From assembly GCA_042691655.1 (NCBI GenBank), contig CP170506.1, forward strand, positions 4,650,001 through 4,714,000: a stretch of DNA of 64,000 nucleotides. The letters run 5' to 3'. The notes beneath the pieces were generated by a model. That model had not been told where the DNA came from. It ran no database searches and saw only the letters and a program-made list of their open reading frames with translations. The position numbers and the translations under genes were made by a program. Origin of the DNA: UBA695 sp042691655. Lineage in GTDB: Bacteria > Verrucomicrobiota > Verrucomicrobiia > Chthoniobacterales > Chthoniobacteraceae. Numbering within the stretch: position 1 is the first letter of the stretch; each line of letters begins with the position of its first letter. Of this stretch, positions 8,523 through 19,361 are shown one piece after another.

Positions 8523-9251
8523 TCAGTTAATCCGGACCGGCGCGGCGGCATCGAGGGCGATCCAGCCGGTCGAGGCGTCCGGGAGGCGCACGTGGACCCA
8601 CGCGCCGCGCTCTTGCAGGAGCCGCAGGTGGCTGCCCAGCGGTAGCGTGAGCTGGAGCGGCGAGCCGTCGGCGGGAGCTGTCCGGGCCGGGGTGGAATCG
8701 GCGGTGACGATCCAGAGATCGCCCCGCGTGCCGTTCCACGCCGCCACCGCCGCGCCCCAGACGAGCGCCAGTGTGCAAAAGACCGCCGGAGCGAGCGCCA
8801 CTTCGCGCTTCCAAAGCCTCGGCGCGAAGCTCAGCAAGAGCCCCCAGAAACCCGCCGCCGCGAGCCACGCGGCCCATTGCGGCGAAGGCCATGCAAACGC
8901 CTGCGCGTACCACGGCTGGGCCGGGAGCTTGGCCCCGGTTTCCTGCCGCAAGAAGCGCAGGTTGGCTGCCGCCTCGGGCAGAGCCGGGTCGAGGGCGAGC
9001 GCCCGTTCGTAGGCCAGGTAGGCCGCCTTTTTGTCGCCCAGGCGGAAGGCCGCGTTGCCGAGGTTGTAGAAGACATTGGCCCGGCGCTCGCCCGCGTCGA
9101 TGAGAGCTTCGTAACCGCCGCGAGCCCCCTGGAAGTCGCCCTGGTCGTAGCGGCGGTTGGCTTCGTCAAAGGCGGTGGCGGAGGGTTCGGCGAAAAGGGC
9201 CCCGGCCGTGCTCAGGCCGATCAAGAGTGAAAGTAGAAACGCTTTAAACAT
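8523..9251 (-). CDS. batE: BatE-like protein: TPR repeats, membrane segments and SH3-like C-terminus
   Basis: The 242-aa product begins at MFKAFLL, whose ATG overlaps the batD stop by 8 bases; the longer in-frame extension lies inside batD. It has a signal peptide (residues 1 to about 21), TPR-like repeats (ANRRYDQGDFQGARGGYEAL, NVFYNLGNAAFRLGDKKAAY), two hydrophobic segments and a C-terminal bacterial SH3-like domain (TPARTAPADGS, WVHVRLPDASTGWIAL). In the Bat (aerotolerance) operon such a protein sits last and is thought to help an envelope complex. The molecular function is unknown in the family. Confidence 0.85.
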   Translation of the reverse strand: MFKAFLLSLLIGLSTAGALFAEPSATAFDEANRRYDQGDFQGARGGYEALIDAGERRANVFYNLGNAAFRLGDKKAAYLAYERALALDPALPEAAANLRFLRQETGAKLPAQPWYAQAFAWPSPQWAAWLAAAGFWGLLLSFAPRLWKREVALAPAVFCTLALVWGAAVAAWNGTRGDLWIVTADSTPARTAPADGSPLQLTLPLGSHLRLLQERGAWVHVRLPDASTGWIALDAAAPVRIN

Positions 9252-11091
9252 GGCAGGTTTCAAAGGCTTCGAGGATTTGCAGCACTTGCCCGCGTTGGTC
9301 GGGCGCGATCGGCGCGGCGGCTCCGCTCCCGGCGTAGCGCAGCTCGTCGTGCGCGGCGAAAATCCGGCGCACGCCCTCGGCGGTTTCGCATTCGAGGGCG
9401 CGGCTTGAGCAGGCCAGCTCGGCGTCGATCGTGGCCGGTTCGAGCGCCTCGGGCAGGCGGGCCAGGGCGGTTTCGATCTGGATGACACGGATGGCCGCGT
9501 CGAAGAATTCCGGAGCCGCCACGCCTTCGCGGCGGATGAGGGCTTGCGCCTTTTCTTTTTCACGGTGCAGGCGCGCGGTCCTTTGGCGCAGGCCGTTGCC
9601 GTTGCGGGCGCGCCGCCATTGCCAGGCGCCGAAGGCCGCGAGCGCCAGCGCGGCGGCCCCCTGGGCAATCCAGAAGAGGCGCGTCTGCCAGACGGGCGCG
9701 AAGCCGCTCACAGACGCGCGCCCGAGGTCGGTGCGCAGGTACTGGATGTCTCGCGGGGCCGGGGTGGGCGTCGGCGCGGCAGCGGGTTGGCCCGGGGTCG
9801 CGGCGGCGGCTGCCGTCACAGGCGAGGTCGGCGGAAGGGCCCCCTCGACGTTTACCGCGATGGGGGTGGCCTTGAGGGTCTCGTATTTTCCAGAAGAGGG
9901 ATTGAAAAAGCTGAACGTCACTGGCGGAAGCTCGGCTTGCTTTTCCTCCGGGATGAGCGCCGTCTCGAAGGTCTTGGCGCCCGAGATGCCGACGGCGTCG
10001 TCCTGCTGAAATTTGCCGCTGGGCGGGTAGGCGCGCCAGCCGGGCACGTCGGCGGTGGTCGGAGCGTTCATCCGGTCAAAGCTGCCGATGCCTTTCACGA
10101 CTGCCGTGAGGGTCACGGGGTCGCCTGCCTTGACGCGGGTGGGCGCGGCCTTGGTTTCCAGCGTGAACTGCCCGATGGCTCCGGAGAAATCGGCCGGTTT
10201 TCCCGCCGTGGGCAGCGGCTTGACCTCCATCTCCACCGAGCCGGGCCGGATCGTCACCTGCTGCTGCACGTTAAAGGCTTGGTTGAAGAGCGGATCGTTG
10301 AGAAAGTCGTCCAGGCCGCCGGGCATTCTGGACCGGCGCGGGCGTTGTTGCGGCAGCACGGCGATGGCGTTGATCTCCGCCGGTTCGAGCGTCAGCTTGC
10401 CCGCCTTCACCGGGGTAATGGCGAGTTTGATGACAGCCAGGATCATTTCGCGCCCATCTTTTTCGACATCCCGCGTCTGGAGCCGGTCCATTTTTTGCAG
10501 GGCGATGCTGAAGCCGTCGGACTTGGCCGTGACCTGCTGAAGCTGGCAGCGCGTGCGCTTGTCGACGTAGAGCCAGAGTTCCGCCGGGATCGCCTCGCCG
10601 ACGTAAACGGTCGTTTTGGGCAGTACCCACTGGGCGTAGGCAAAGTCGCCCTCGTTACGAGGGGTGGCCGCGGAAGCGGGGCTGCTACCGCCCGCCGGTT
10701 GGTTCCCGCCGCCCGTCACCACCAGCTGGAGCGGCGCGGTCGAGAATTTGACGCCCTTGGCGTCGAAGGTTAAGGCCGGAATGGTATAGGAACCCGCTTT
10801 TCGTGGGGTAATAAGGTAAGTGTACCGGATGCTTTGGGATGATTGCCCATTGGTCCACGAAAATTGGCTGGACTGGCCCACGTAGCTGATATTGAGGCCG
10901 TCCACCTCGACTTTGGCGGGGGAAACACTCTGGGTTCCCTCCACTTTGACTTCGAGTTCGATCCCGTCTCCCACTTTGCCTTGATTGCTGGAAAGGGAAG
11001 CCGTGGCCGAGGGCGACGCGGCCCGGGCCGCACCGCCGCTCCAGAAGAGCAGGAATGCGAGTAAAAAAGCGCTAAGGCAGGAAGGTTTCAT
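9244..11091 (-). CDS. batD: BatD-like protein
   Basis: The 615-aa exported protein has a signal peptide (MKPSCLSAFLLAFLLFW, then an AxA site) and repeated beta-sandwich domains of the BatD/oxygen-tolerance family. A transmembrane helix near residue 470 (LFWIAQGAAALALAAFGAW) precedes a cytoplasmic tail rich in Arg and Glu. The ATG at 11091 overlaps the batBC stop in the pattern TGATG, which implies translational coupling; TTG and GTG just upstream are less likely starts. It is the sixth gene of the moxR-bat operon. In Bacteroides, bat genes help oxygen tolerance; a role in envelope stress is inferred here. Confidence 0.88.
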   Translation of the reverse strand: MKPSCLSAFLLAFLLFWSGGAARAASPSATASLSSNQGKVGDGIELEVKVEGTQSVSPAKVEVDGLNISYVGQSSQFSWTNGQSSQSIRYTYLITPRKAGSYTIPALTFDAKGVKFSTAPLQLVVTGGGNQPAGGSSPASAATPRNEGDFAYAQWVLPKTTVYVGEAIPAELWLYVDKRTRCQLQQVTAKSDGFSIALQKMDRLQTRDVEKDGREMILAVIKLAITPVKAGKLTLEPAEINAIAVLPQQRPRRSRMPGGLDDFLNDPLFNQAFNVQQQVTIRPGSVEMEVKPLPTAGKPADFSGAIGQFTLETKAAPTRVKAGDPVTLTAVVKGIGSFDRMNAPTTADVPGWRAYPPSGKFQQDDAVGISGAKTFETALIPEEKQAELPPVTFSFFNPSSGKYETLKATPIAVNVEGALPPTSPVTAAAAATPGQPAAAPTPTPAPRDIQYLRTDLGRASVSGFAPVWQTRLFWIAQGAAALALAAFGAWQWRRARNGNGLRQRTARLHREKEKAQALIRREGVAAPEFFDAAIRVIQIETALARLPEALEPATIDAELACSSRALECETAEGVRRIFAAHDELRYAGSGAAAPIAPDQRGQVLQILEAFETCHV

Positions 11092-13160
11092 CACCAATCT
11101 TTTAAAACAGGAGCGTTGCTCCTTGGTTGAATTTTGAAGGGCTGTTCATCTTCGCCTTTGAGGGAATCGAGAACGGCGCGCGCCTGGGCGGGCGTCATTT
11201 CGCCGGGTTTGGCTTGTGCCTCTTCGGCAGCTTGCTGTTCCTCCTCATGCTTGGAAGAATCGTTCGCCTTGATGTCGCCGGAAAGTTTTTTTTGTTCGTC
11301 CTGGCCAGGAGTAGGGGAAGAAGCGCCCTGCGGCTGTTGCGAAGGCTGCGGGGTTTCGGTCTTTTGATCCTGCCCCTGCTGGTCTTTGGACTGCTGGTCT
11401 TTGGACTGCTGATCCTTGGATTGCTGATCCTTGGATTGCTGATCCTTGGATTGCTGGTCCTTGGGCTGCTGATCCTTGGACTGCTGATCTTTGGATTGCT
11501 GGTCCTTGGACTGCTGGTCCTTGGACTGCTGGTCCTTGGATTGCTGATCCTTGGACTTTTGATCTTTGGACTGAGGATCTTTGGCTTGCTGCTGATCCTG
11601 CTGATCTTTTTGGTCCTGCTTGTCGTCCTTCTTTTGGTCGTCCTGTTTTTGCTGCTGCGGCGTCGGGGTGGGTTTGGGCTTGGCTAGTTCGCGCCTGGCG
11701 AGGTCGAGATTCTTCCGGGTATCGGGGTTGTTGGCGTCGGCTTTGAGCGCTTCCTCCAGGTGCTGGATGGAGTTTTTTAGATCGGTCTTGCGCTCGGTTT
11801 CCTGCTTCACTTCGTCGCGGCCCAGGGCCCGCTTGAGGAGTGTGGTGCCTAGGTTGTGCTCCGCTTTGGCGCGCAGCTTGGGGTCGTCGGTCGCCAGGGC
11901 TTTGCCGAACGCCACCGAGGCCGCTTCGAGGTTGCCCTGCGCGTACTGTGTTGTGCCTTTGTCGTATTCCAGATCCGGCAGGCCGGGGCGGCGCTTGGCT
12001 ATCTTTTCAAAATGCGCCTGGGCTTCCGCGAATTTGCCCTTTAGATACAGCTCCACTCCTTCGTCGGCGCGGGCCGGGCTGGAGGTGAACGCCAGCGCGG
12101 CGAGGCAGGCGGCCACGGCTCCCGGGCCCACGCGCAGCCTGGGCGCATTGCGGCGGCGCTCGTTGATCAAGACGGAGCCGATTAAGAGCACGATGCCGAA
12201 GCCGAGCGGCCACTGGTAGCGTTCGATGGGCCGCTTGGCCAGGCGCGAGTCGATGTCTCCTTCCTTCAATTTCCCGAGCCCCGCGTCCACCAGCCGCTGC
12301 ATTTCCGCGGGGCTGTTTTGCAGGTGGGTGTAGAAGCCGTTCGCGCTCTCCGCGATGGCGGTCAGCGTTTTCTCGTCGAGGTGGGATTTCACGAATTGCC
12401 CGTCCGGGCCCTTTACGAATTCCGTGCCGCCGTTTTCGTTCGGCACCGGAATAAGCGAACCGCCCGCCGAGCCGACGCCGACTGTGAAAATATGCACGCT
12501 GCTCCCCGCCCGCTTGGCCTCTGCGATGGCGTCGGCAGAGAGGTCCTCGCCGTCGGTAAAGATCACCAGCACGCGGCTCTCGCTTTCGCCTTTGCCAAAG
12601 GTTTTCACCGCCGCGCGGATCGCCTCGGCGATGTCCGTGCCGCCGAGCGGGATGATATTCGTGTCCAGCTCCTTGAGCGAATCGAGCACGGCGGTGTAGT
12701 CCACCGTCAGCGGGGCTTGCAAAAAGGAGGAGCCCGCGAACGCCAGCAGCCCCACGCGGTCACCCTGGAGCGAGGAAATCAAGTCCTGCGCGGCCAGCTT
12801 CGCCCGTTCCAGGCGGTTGGGCTTGACGTCCGTGGAGAGCATCGAGCGCGAGGTGTCCACGGCGAGGAGCACATCGCGCCCCTTGCGCTTGGCCTCCTCC
12901 AGCGTGAACCCGTGCCGGGGAAGGGCGAGGGCCGCGATGAAGCATGCCAGCGCCGCCAACGTGAGCGCGAAGTGCAGCCGCCGCTTAAACAGGCTGACGC
13001 TGCCCGCCAGTTCGGTTTGCAGCCGGGCGGCGACGAGCTTGGAGAGCATGGCGGTGCGGCGGCGTTCGCTCCAGGCGAAAAGGCCCACCGCCAGCGGCAG
13101 GAGCGCGAGCGCCCAAAGCCATTGGGGAGCCCCCCAGGTGATCCAGTGTTCCAGGTTCAT
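11091..13160 (-). CDS. BatB-BatC fusion: von Willebrand factor A domain plus TPR domain with SKDQQ repeats
   Basis: The 689-aa product joins two proteins that are often separate. Residues 1 to about 335 are BatB-like: two N-terminal membrane helices, a VWA domain with a MIDAS motif (DTSRS, residues 102-106) and a third helix. Residues of about 345 to 480 are TPR-like (BatC), followed by a low-complexity tail of 14 five-residue units (mostly SKDQQ) and an acidic C-terminus. Its ATG overlaps the batA stop (ATGA). The VWA MIDAS probably binds a metal and a partner protein in the envelope complex. The tail should be disordered and highly charged. Confidence 0.88.
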   Translation of the reverse strand: MNLEHWITWGAPQWLWALALLPLAVGLFAWSERRRTAMLSKLVAARLQTELAGSVSLFKRRLHFALTLAALACFIAALALPRHGFTLEEAKRKGRDVLLAVDTSRSMLSTDVKPNRLERAKLAAQDLISSLQGDRVGLLAFAGSSFLQAPLTVDYTAVLDSLKELDTNIIPLGGTDIAEAIRAAVKTFGKGESESRVLVIFTDGEDLSADAIAEAKRAGSSVHIFTVGVGSAGGSLIPVPNENGGTEFVKGPDGQFVKSHLDEKTLTAIAESANGFYTHLQNSPAEMQRLVDAGLGKLKEGDIDSRLAKRPIERYQWPLGFGIVLLIGSVLINERRRNAPRLRVGPGAVAACLAALAFTSSPARADEGVELYLKGKFAEAQAHFEKIAKRRPGLPDLEYDKGTTQYAQGNLEAASVAFGKALATDDPKLRAKAEHNLGTTLLKRALGRDEVKQETERKTDLKNSIQHLEEALKADANNPDTRKNLDLARRELAKPKPTPTPQQQKQDDQKKDDKQDQKDQQDQQQAKDPQSKDQKSKDQQSKDQQSKDQQSKDQQSKDQQSKDQQPKDQQSKDQQSKDQQSKDQQSKDQQSKDQQGQDQKTETPQPSQQPQGASSPTPGQDEQKKLSGDIKANDSSKHEEEQQAAEEAQAKPGEMTPAQARAVLDSLKGEDEQPFKIQPRSNAPVLKDW
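11376..11585 (-). repeat. Coding minisatellite, 14 units of 15 bp encoding SKDQQ
   Basis: Fourteen tandem 15-bp units lie within the batBC frame and encode AKDPQ, SKDQK, six SKDQQ, PKDQQ and five SKDQQ in protein order. The unit length is a multiple of three, so gain or loss of units would keep the frame. Upstream of the array the protein is also Lys/Asp/Gln-rich (DDQKKDDKQDQKDQQDQQ). Synonymous third-position differences between units show that the array is not brand new. Confidence 0.9.
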
Positions 13161-14182
13161 GGCAGCCTCCTCCAGATGGTCTGGCCGAGCACGAGCTGGA
13201 GCAGGAGCAGCCCCGCGCCCACGCCGATGAACCAGTCAAAGAGATCGTGGTACTCGCGGTATTGCTTCATCTCAAAGGTCGAGCGCTCCAGCCGGTCGAT
13301 CTGTTTGTAAATGGACTCCAGCGAGCGGGTGTCGGTGGCGCGGAAGAATTGTCCGCCGCCCTTGTCGGCGATTTCCTTGAGCCCCTCGGCGTTGAGAGGA
13401 TCGACTTTGCCGTAGATCATCCGGCCAAACATGTCGCGCTGGCCGGTGGGGATCTGTGCCTCGCCGTCGCTGCCCGCGCCGATGGCGTAGAGCTTCACGC
13501 CGACGGACTTGGCCGCTTCGGCTGCCGTGGCGGGGGAGATCTTGCCCGCGTTGTTGTCGCCGTCGGTGAGGAGAATCAGGACGCGGCTCTTGGCGTTCTT
13601 GTCGCCGAGCAGGCGGTTGCACGCCGAGGCGATGGCGCTGCCGATGGCCGTGCCATCCTCGACGAGCCCGATTTTAACGCGGTCCATGTTCTGAAAAAGC
13701 CAGTCGTGGTCGAGCGTCAGCGGGCTGACCAGGTAGGGCCGCCCGGCAAAGGCGATGATGCCGATGCGGTCACTAGGCCGGGCTTCGATGAAGTCTTGCG
13801 TCACCTTTTTCACCACGTCGATGCGGGCCGCCGCCTGGCTGCCGATGGTGAAGTCCTCGGCCTTCATGGAGCCGGAGACGTCCAGGACGAGCATGATATC
13901 GATGCCGCTCGCCTCGACGTGCTTGAGCGTGTGGCCCTTCTGCGGCCGGGCGAGGGCGGTGATCAGGCACGCGAGCGCCAGGAAGCGCAGCCCGGTGAGG
14001 AACCACCCCTTGCGGCTCTGGACCGGCTTGCCCAGGGTGCGCAGCGCCTCGGTGCTGGAAAAAACGACCGTGGGCGCGCCGCCGCGCTGGCCTTTCAAAA
14101 ACGAAAGAAGCGGGATGAGAAGCAGCGCCAGAAGCCACCACGGGTTGGCGAAGCTGATGCCGAAGCCGTCGAAGGGGTTCAT
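13157..14182 (-). CDS. batA: BatA-like von Willebrand factor A domain membrane protein
   Basis: The 341-aa product has N-terminal membrane helices (residues about 14-30 and 60-80), a VWA domain with an intact MIDAS motif (DVSGS, residues 101-105; later LLTDGDNNAG), and a C-terminal helix (IGVGAGLLLLQLVLG). This is the classic BatA layout. Its ATG overlaps the stop of the DUF4381 gene (ATGA), and its own stop overlaps the start of batBC in the same way. It probably pairs with the second VWA protein and is acted on by the MoxR ATPase. Confidence 0.92.
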   Translation of the reverse strand: MNPFDGFGISFANPWWLLALLLIPLLSFLKGQRGGAPTVVFSSTEALRTLGKPVQSRKGWFLTGLRFLALACLITALARPQKGHTLKHVEASGIDIMLVLDVSGSMKAEDFTIGSQAAARIDVVKKVTQDFIEARPSDRIGIIAFAGRPYLVSPLTLDHDWLFQNMDRVKIGLVEDGTAIGSAIASACNRLLGDKNAKSRVLILLTDGDNNAGKISPATAAEAAKSVGVKLYAIGAGSDGEAQIPTGQRDMFGRMIYGKVDPLNAEGLKEIADKGGGQFFRATDTRSLESIYKQIDRLERSTFEMKQYREYHDLFDWFIGVGAGLLLLQLVLGQTIWRRLP

Positions 14183-14781
14183 TGCGCGCGCCCTCCTTCC
14201 ACGAAGCGGCCTGCTTGTTCCAGGAGCCCCTCGCTATCGGTGGCGGTGGCGGCGAGCCGGGCGAATTTGATGAGGTCGGCTTTTTCCAAAAACGCGGCCA
14301 GGAGCGCCTTATCCGCCTCGGAAAACCGGGGGCTGGCAGCAGCGGCGGCGAGAAACTCGGGCGAGGTCTGGCGGGTGGCGCGGACTTGGAATTCGTCGGT
14401 CACAAAGGAGCGCAGCGCGTCGGAAACCTCGACGCTGAACGGGTAGGGCTCGGTCTGGCCGATCCGTTCGCGCAGGCTCTCCAGGGCGGCGTGGGCGCGT
14501 TGGCGCGGCGTGGGAGGCGGCGGGGCCGGGCGGCTTTTGACGTAGCGCACGATGGCCCAGACGATCCCGGCCAGGAGCAGCACGGCGACGGTCGCGGCGA
14601 TGGCGACCATCCACATCGGGTAGGGAAAAACAGGCACGGGCGGGGCGATGGGGGCCAGGTCCACCGGGGTGGGCGAGGGGGCGGCACCGCCGGGATTTTG
14701 CGGCAGGGTAATCTGGGCGCAGGCGGTGGCGGCTGTGAGCAGCCACGCTGCTGGAATTCCACGCGAAAACAAAACGCTCAT
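14179..14781 (-). CDS. DUF4381-type membrane protein of the moxR/bat operon
   Basis: The 200-aa product starts at MSVLFSRG, whose ATG overlaps the DUF58 stop (ATGA). It has a signal peptide or N-terminal anchor, a proline-rich stretch, a transmembrane helix near residues 55-77 (MWMVAIAATVAVLLLAGIVW) and a cytoplasmic helical domain (LESLRERIGQTEPYPFSVEVSD). Position and layout match the DUF4381 proteins found between DUF58 and VWA genes in MoxR operons. The function is unknown. Confidence 0.75.
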   Translation of the reverse strand: MSVLFSRGIPAAWLLTAATACAQITLPQNPGGAAPSPTPVDLAPIAPPVPVFPYPMWMVAIAATVAVLLLAGIVWAIVRYVKSRPAPPPPTPRQRAHAALESLRERIGQTEPYPFSVEVSDALRSFVTDEFQVRATRQTSPEFLAAAAASPRFSEADKALLAAFLEKADLIKFARLAATATDSEGLLEQAGRFVEGGRAQ

Positions 14782-15659
14782 CTCCGCCTCCTTTCGCGGG
14801 TGCGGAAAAAGGTTCGCAGCGAGGGGAGGTAATCCTCGTTGGTGGCCAGCGCGATGGTGTCGATGCGTTTGCGCCGGAAGGTCTTGCGCCATTCCTCACG
14901 CCGCCGATCCACCAAGTGCACATAGGCCGCCCGCACCGAGGCGTCCGAAGTGTTCACTTCGATTTGTTCGCCCGATTCGGCGTCCTCGAAAATCACGATC
15001 CCCGCGTCGGGCAGCGCCCACTCGCGCGGGTCGCGCACGGGCATGGCGATCAAGTCGTGCCGCCGCGCCGTCGCGCCCAGTTCGCGGTCAAAGGGGGCGG
15101 TCTGGAAGTCGGAAAGCAGAAAAACGACCGCTTTGCGCGTCAGCACGCGGTTCAAATACCGCAGCGCCTCCGCCGGGGCCGTCCCTCGCCCCTTCGGCTC
15201 GAAAAAGAGAATCTCGCGGATGAGCCGCAGCGTGTGGATGCGCCCCTTCTTCGGCGGGATGTAGAGCTCCACGTGATCCGAGAAAAGCATGAGGCCCACT
15301 TTGTCGTTATTGCGGATCGCGCTGAAGGCCAGCACGGAGGCCACCTCGGCGGCCAGTTCGCGCTTGGAGAGCTCCACGCTACCGAAGGCCCCGGAGGCGC
15401 TCACGTCCACGATGAGCATCACGGTAAGTTCGCGTTCCTCGGTGAATTTCTTCACGTAAGGGTGGCCGAGGCGCGCGGTGACGTTCCAGTCAATGGTGCG
15501 CACCTCGTCGCCCGGCTGGTACTCGCGGACTTCCTCGAAATTCATCCCGCGCCCCTTGAATACACTCCGGTATTGCCCCGCGAAGGCCGTCTCCACGAGG
15601 CCCCGCGTCTTGAGCTCAAGGTGCTGGATTTTGGATAGAATGCGCTTGGCTTCCTGCAT
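14778..15659 (-). CDS. DUF58 domain protein
   Basis: The 293-aa protein has the DUF58 core sequence (GRGMNFEEVREYQPGDEVRTID) followed by a VWA-like fold whose first motif reads DVSAS, with further conserved segments (LMLFSDHVELYIPPKKG, VFLLSDF). DUF58 proteins accompany MoxR ATPases and VWA membrane proteins and are thought to take part in assembling or switching an envelope complex. It lies between moxR and the DUF4381 gene, overlapping the latter by four bases. No signal peptide or membrane helix is visible, so it is probably cytoplasmic. Confidence 0.92.
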   Translation of the reverse strand: MQEAKRILSKIQHLELKTRGLVETAFAGQYRSVFKGRGMNFEEVREYQPGDEVRTIDWNVTARLGHPYVKKFTEERELTVMLIVDVSASGAFGSVELSKRELAAEVASVLAFSAIRNNDKVGLMLFSDHVELYIPPKKGRIHTLRLIREILFFEPKGRGTAPAEALRYLNRVLTRKAVVFLLSDFQTAPFDRELGATARRHDLIAMPVRDPREWALPDAGIVIFEDAESGEQIEVNTSDASVRAAYVHLVDRRREEWRKTFRRKRIDTIALATNEDYLPSLRTFFRTRERRRR

Positions 15660-15705
15660 GGAAAATTTCCCCGTCTCCGCGTCTTTGTCTTTCCCTGGTC
15701 CTCCC

Positions 15706-16695
15706 CTAGGGCACGGGCAGACCCGCGAAAATGCGCTCGATGATCTTCTCGCTCGTCACCTCCTCGGCCTCGGCCTCGTAGCTGACGATGATGCGGTGGC
15801 GCAGCACATCCTGGCCCACGCCTTTGACATCCTGCGGCGTGACGTAGCCCCGGCCCGCGATGAACGCCCGGGCGCGGGCCGCGAGGGTCAGCGCGATGGT
15901 GGCGCGCGGCGAAGCCCCGTAGCGGATCATGCCATCGAGCGGCAGTCTGTAATCCGCCGGGGTGCGGGTGGCGAAAACGACGTCCACGATGTAGTCCTTC
16001 ACCCGGTCGTCCACGTAGATTTCGTTCACGATGGAGCGGGCCTGGATGATGTCGGAGGGATCGACCACCGGCGTCACGTCGAGCTTCGGCGAGGAGGTGG
16101 CCATGAGGTCGAGAATTTGCCGCTCCTCCGCCTTGGTCGGGTAGCCGACGCGCAGTTTAAGAAGGAAACGGTCGAGCTGCGCCTCGGGGAGCTGGTAGGT
16201 GCCCTCTTGTTCCAGTGGGTTCTGGGTCGCCAGGACCAGGAACGGGTCGGGAAGCTTGTAGGTGGTCTCGCCGATGGTCACCTGGCGCTCCTGCATGGCT
16301 TCCAAGAGCGCGCTCTGGACCTTTGCCGGGGCGCGGTTGATTTCGTCGGCCAGGATCAGGTTGGAAAAAAGCGGCCCGTGCTTGACCGTGAATTCGCCCG
16401 AGCGCGGGTTGTAGATCATCGTGCCGACCAGGTCGGCGGGAAGGAGATCGGGGGTGAACTGGATGCGCTGGAAGCCCGTCTGGATGCCCTGGGCCAGTGT
16501 CTTAACCGTCAGCGTCTTGGCGAGGCCGGGGACGCCCTCCAGCAGCACGTGGCCATTGGTAAGGAGCCCGGTTAAGAGCCCTTCCACTAGGTATTTCTGA
16601 CCCACGACGACGCGGGACACTTCCGCCAGCAATGGGGCGATCCATCGGCCCGCGTGCCGGACTTCAGCCGTGATTTCTTCAGTGGTTTTCGTCAT
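15706..16695 (-). CDS. MoxR family AAA+ ATPase
   Basis: The 329-aa ATPase has Walker A GVPGLAKT (residues 54-61), Walker B LILADE (113-118) and sensor 1 in VLATQNPLEQEG, with the C-terminal lid domain complete. MoxR proteins act as chaperone-like ATPases on VWA-domain partners. It is the first gene of the seven-gene minus-strand operon moxR, DUF58, DUF4381, batA, batBC, batD, batE. The 46-bp gap before DUF58 is the largest in the operon. The promoter should lie in 16696-16766. Confidence 0.95.
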   Translation of the reverse strand: MTKTTEEITAEVRHAGRWIAPLLAEVSRVVVGQKYLVEGLLTGLLTNGHVLLEGVPGLAKTLTVKTLAQGIQTGFQRIQFTPDLLPADLVGTMIYNPRSGEFTVKHGPLFSNLILADEINRAPAKVQSALLEAMQERQVTIGETTYKLPDPFLVLATQNPLEQEGTYQLPEAQLDRFLLKLRVGYPTKAEERQILDLMATSSPKLDVTPVVDPSDIIQARSIVNEIYVDDRVKDYIVDVVFATRTPADYRLPLDGMIRYGASPRATIALTLAARARAFIAGRGYVTPQDVKGVGQDVLRHRIIVSYEAEAEEVTSEKIIERIFAGLPVP

Positions 16696-16766
16696 GTATC
16701 GTTTTCAGACAGCGCTGTGGGGTAAAATGTTCGAATATTAAGGAGTTTAATCCGGTGCAACGAAAG

Positions 16767-17057
16767 CTAAACCCTTCCAATCCAATGCTCTGGCAGCCGT
16801 GCAGAGTGGGAGATGGCCAGGATCACGATGGCTTCGCCGCGAATGGCATAAGCAACGTAGTAGGGGAACACGGAGATATTGACCCGGCGATATCCGCCGG
16901 AGCGCAGCCGGGGTAGTGTCGGATTTTCGGCAATCCAATGCAGATACCGGTCGATCTCATTCCAAAGCCGTTCCCCCAGCCCGGGTTGTTCGCCTTCGTA
17001 GTATTCAACCGCTTCTTTTAGTTCGGTGGCGGCCTGGGGAAGAACTAGAAGGCTCAT
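16767..17057 (-). CDS. ParE/RelE-superfamily toxin
   Basis: The 96-aa basic protein has the RelE/ParE pattern: an N-terminal helix pair (AATELKEAVEYYEGEQPGLG), the central FPYYVAYAIRGEAIVILAISH strands and a C-terminal tail (RLPEHWIGRV). Members of this superfamily either cut mRNA on the ribosome or poison gyrase; this one looks closer to ParE by its helical N-terminus. Its ATG overlaps the stop of the antitoxin gene by four bases, the usual antitoxin-first arrangement. Confidence 0.88.
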   Translation of the reverse strand: MSLLVLPQAATELKEAVEYYEGEQPGLGERLWNEIDRYLHWIAENPTLPRLRSGGYRRVNISVFPYYVAYAIRGEAIVILAISHSARLPEHWIGRV

Positions 17058-17287
17058 CGCGAGAACCGCAAGGCCATGCTTCGCCGGACTTCGTCGAAGG
17101 GAATGGCTTCTACTCGCCCCTCGTCGAAGGCGCTCAGGCGCGCCCGAATTTCCTTATCCCACGCCTCGTCGGTCCCATCGGCAACCTCGGTATCCTCGAT
17201 GCTCAACAACAGCTGGGCAAGCGCAAACCGCTGATTGCGGGGCAACCCCAGCACGTCGTGCGTAATCTCTTGAAGTGCTCTAGCCAT
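17054..17287 (-). CDS. Antitoxin of the addiction-module (PF09720-like) family
   Basis: The 77-aa product matches the small addiction-module antitoxin that accompanies ParE/RelE-like toxins: a helical N-terminus (LPRNQRFALAQLLLSIED) followed by a conserved EAWDKEIRARLSAFDEGRVE segment that wraps the toxin. It overlaps the toxin gene by four bases, so the two are translationally coupled. The operon should repress itself from the 40-bp region upstream. Confidence 0.87.
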   Translation of the reverse strand: MARALQEITHDVLGLPRNQRFALAQLLLSIEDTEVADGTDEAWDKEIRARLSAFDEGRVEAIPFDEVRRSMALRFSR

Positions 17288-17327
17288 GGTTGAATTTCCA
17301 GACCATAACCGCGTTTGACTCCGAAAG

Positions 17328-17362
17328 CAAGAAGGCCCGCTCGAACGAGACAGGCCTTCTTG
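17328..17362 (-). terminator. Hairpin downstream of typA
   Basis: The arms CAAGAAGGCC and GGCCTTCTTG pair perfectly around a loop that itself contains CTCGAACGAG. It lies 34 bases past the typA stop on the minus strand. Only a weak T stretch (GCTTTC) follows, so termination by this hairpin alone is uncertain. Confidence 0.5.
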
Positions 17363-17395
17363 AACTGGATTACCGCTGGGGTATCGGCGGGATTA

Positions 17396-19204
<1,809 letters not shown>

Positions 19205-19361
19205 GAGTGTATTCGGTAAATTCTTATTCAAAAGGGTCGGGAATATGCGGTCTGTAGGGCCCGGAGTCAAACCGATTAGAGTAAATTCTTTGTGTCTTAT
19301 GTTGACAAGCGGCCTCGGGAAGTGCATTTTCCGCGTCCTTTCCTTTCGTAAAAGATAAGCC

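Noticed and set aside
11376..11585. Tandem array considered as a CRISPR-like repeat
   Set aside because: There are no spacers; units are directly adjacent, 15 bp long and in the coding frame.
11127..11687. Leu/Phe-rich plus-strand frame resembling a membrane protein
   Set aside because: It is the antisense reading of the SKDQQ repeat array and only appears hydrophobic because of the repeat.
16767..17287. Toxin-antitoxin pair as part of a larger mobile island
   Set aside because: No integrase, transposase, repeats or composition shift was seen next to it; it looks like an isolated module.
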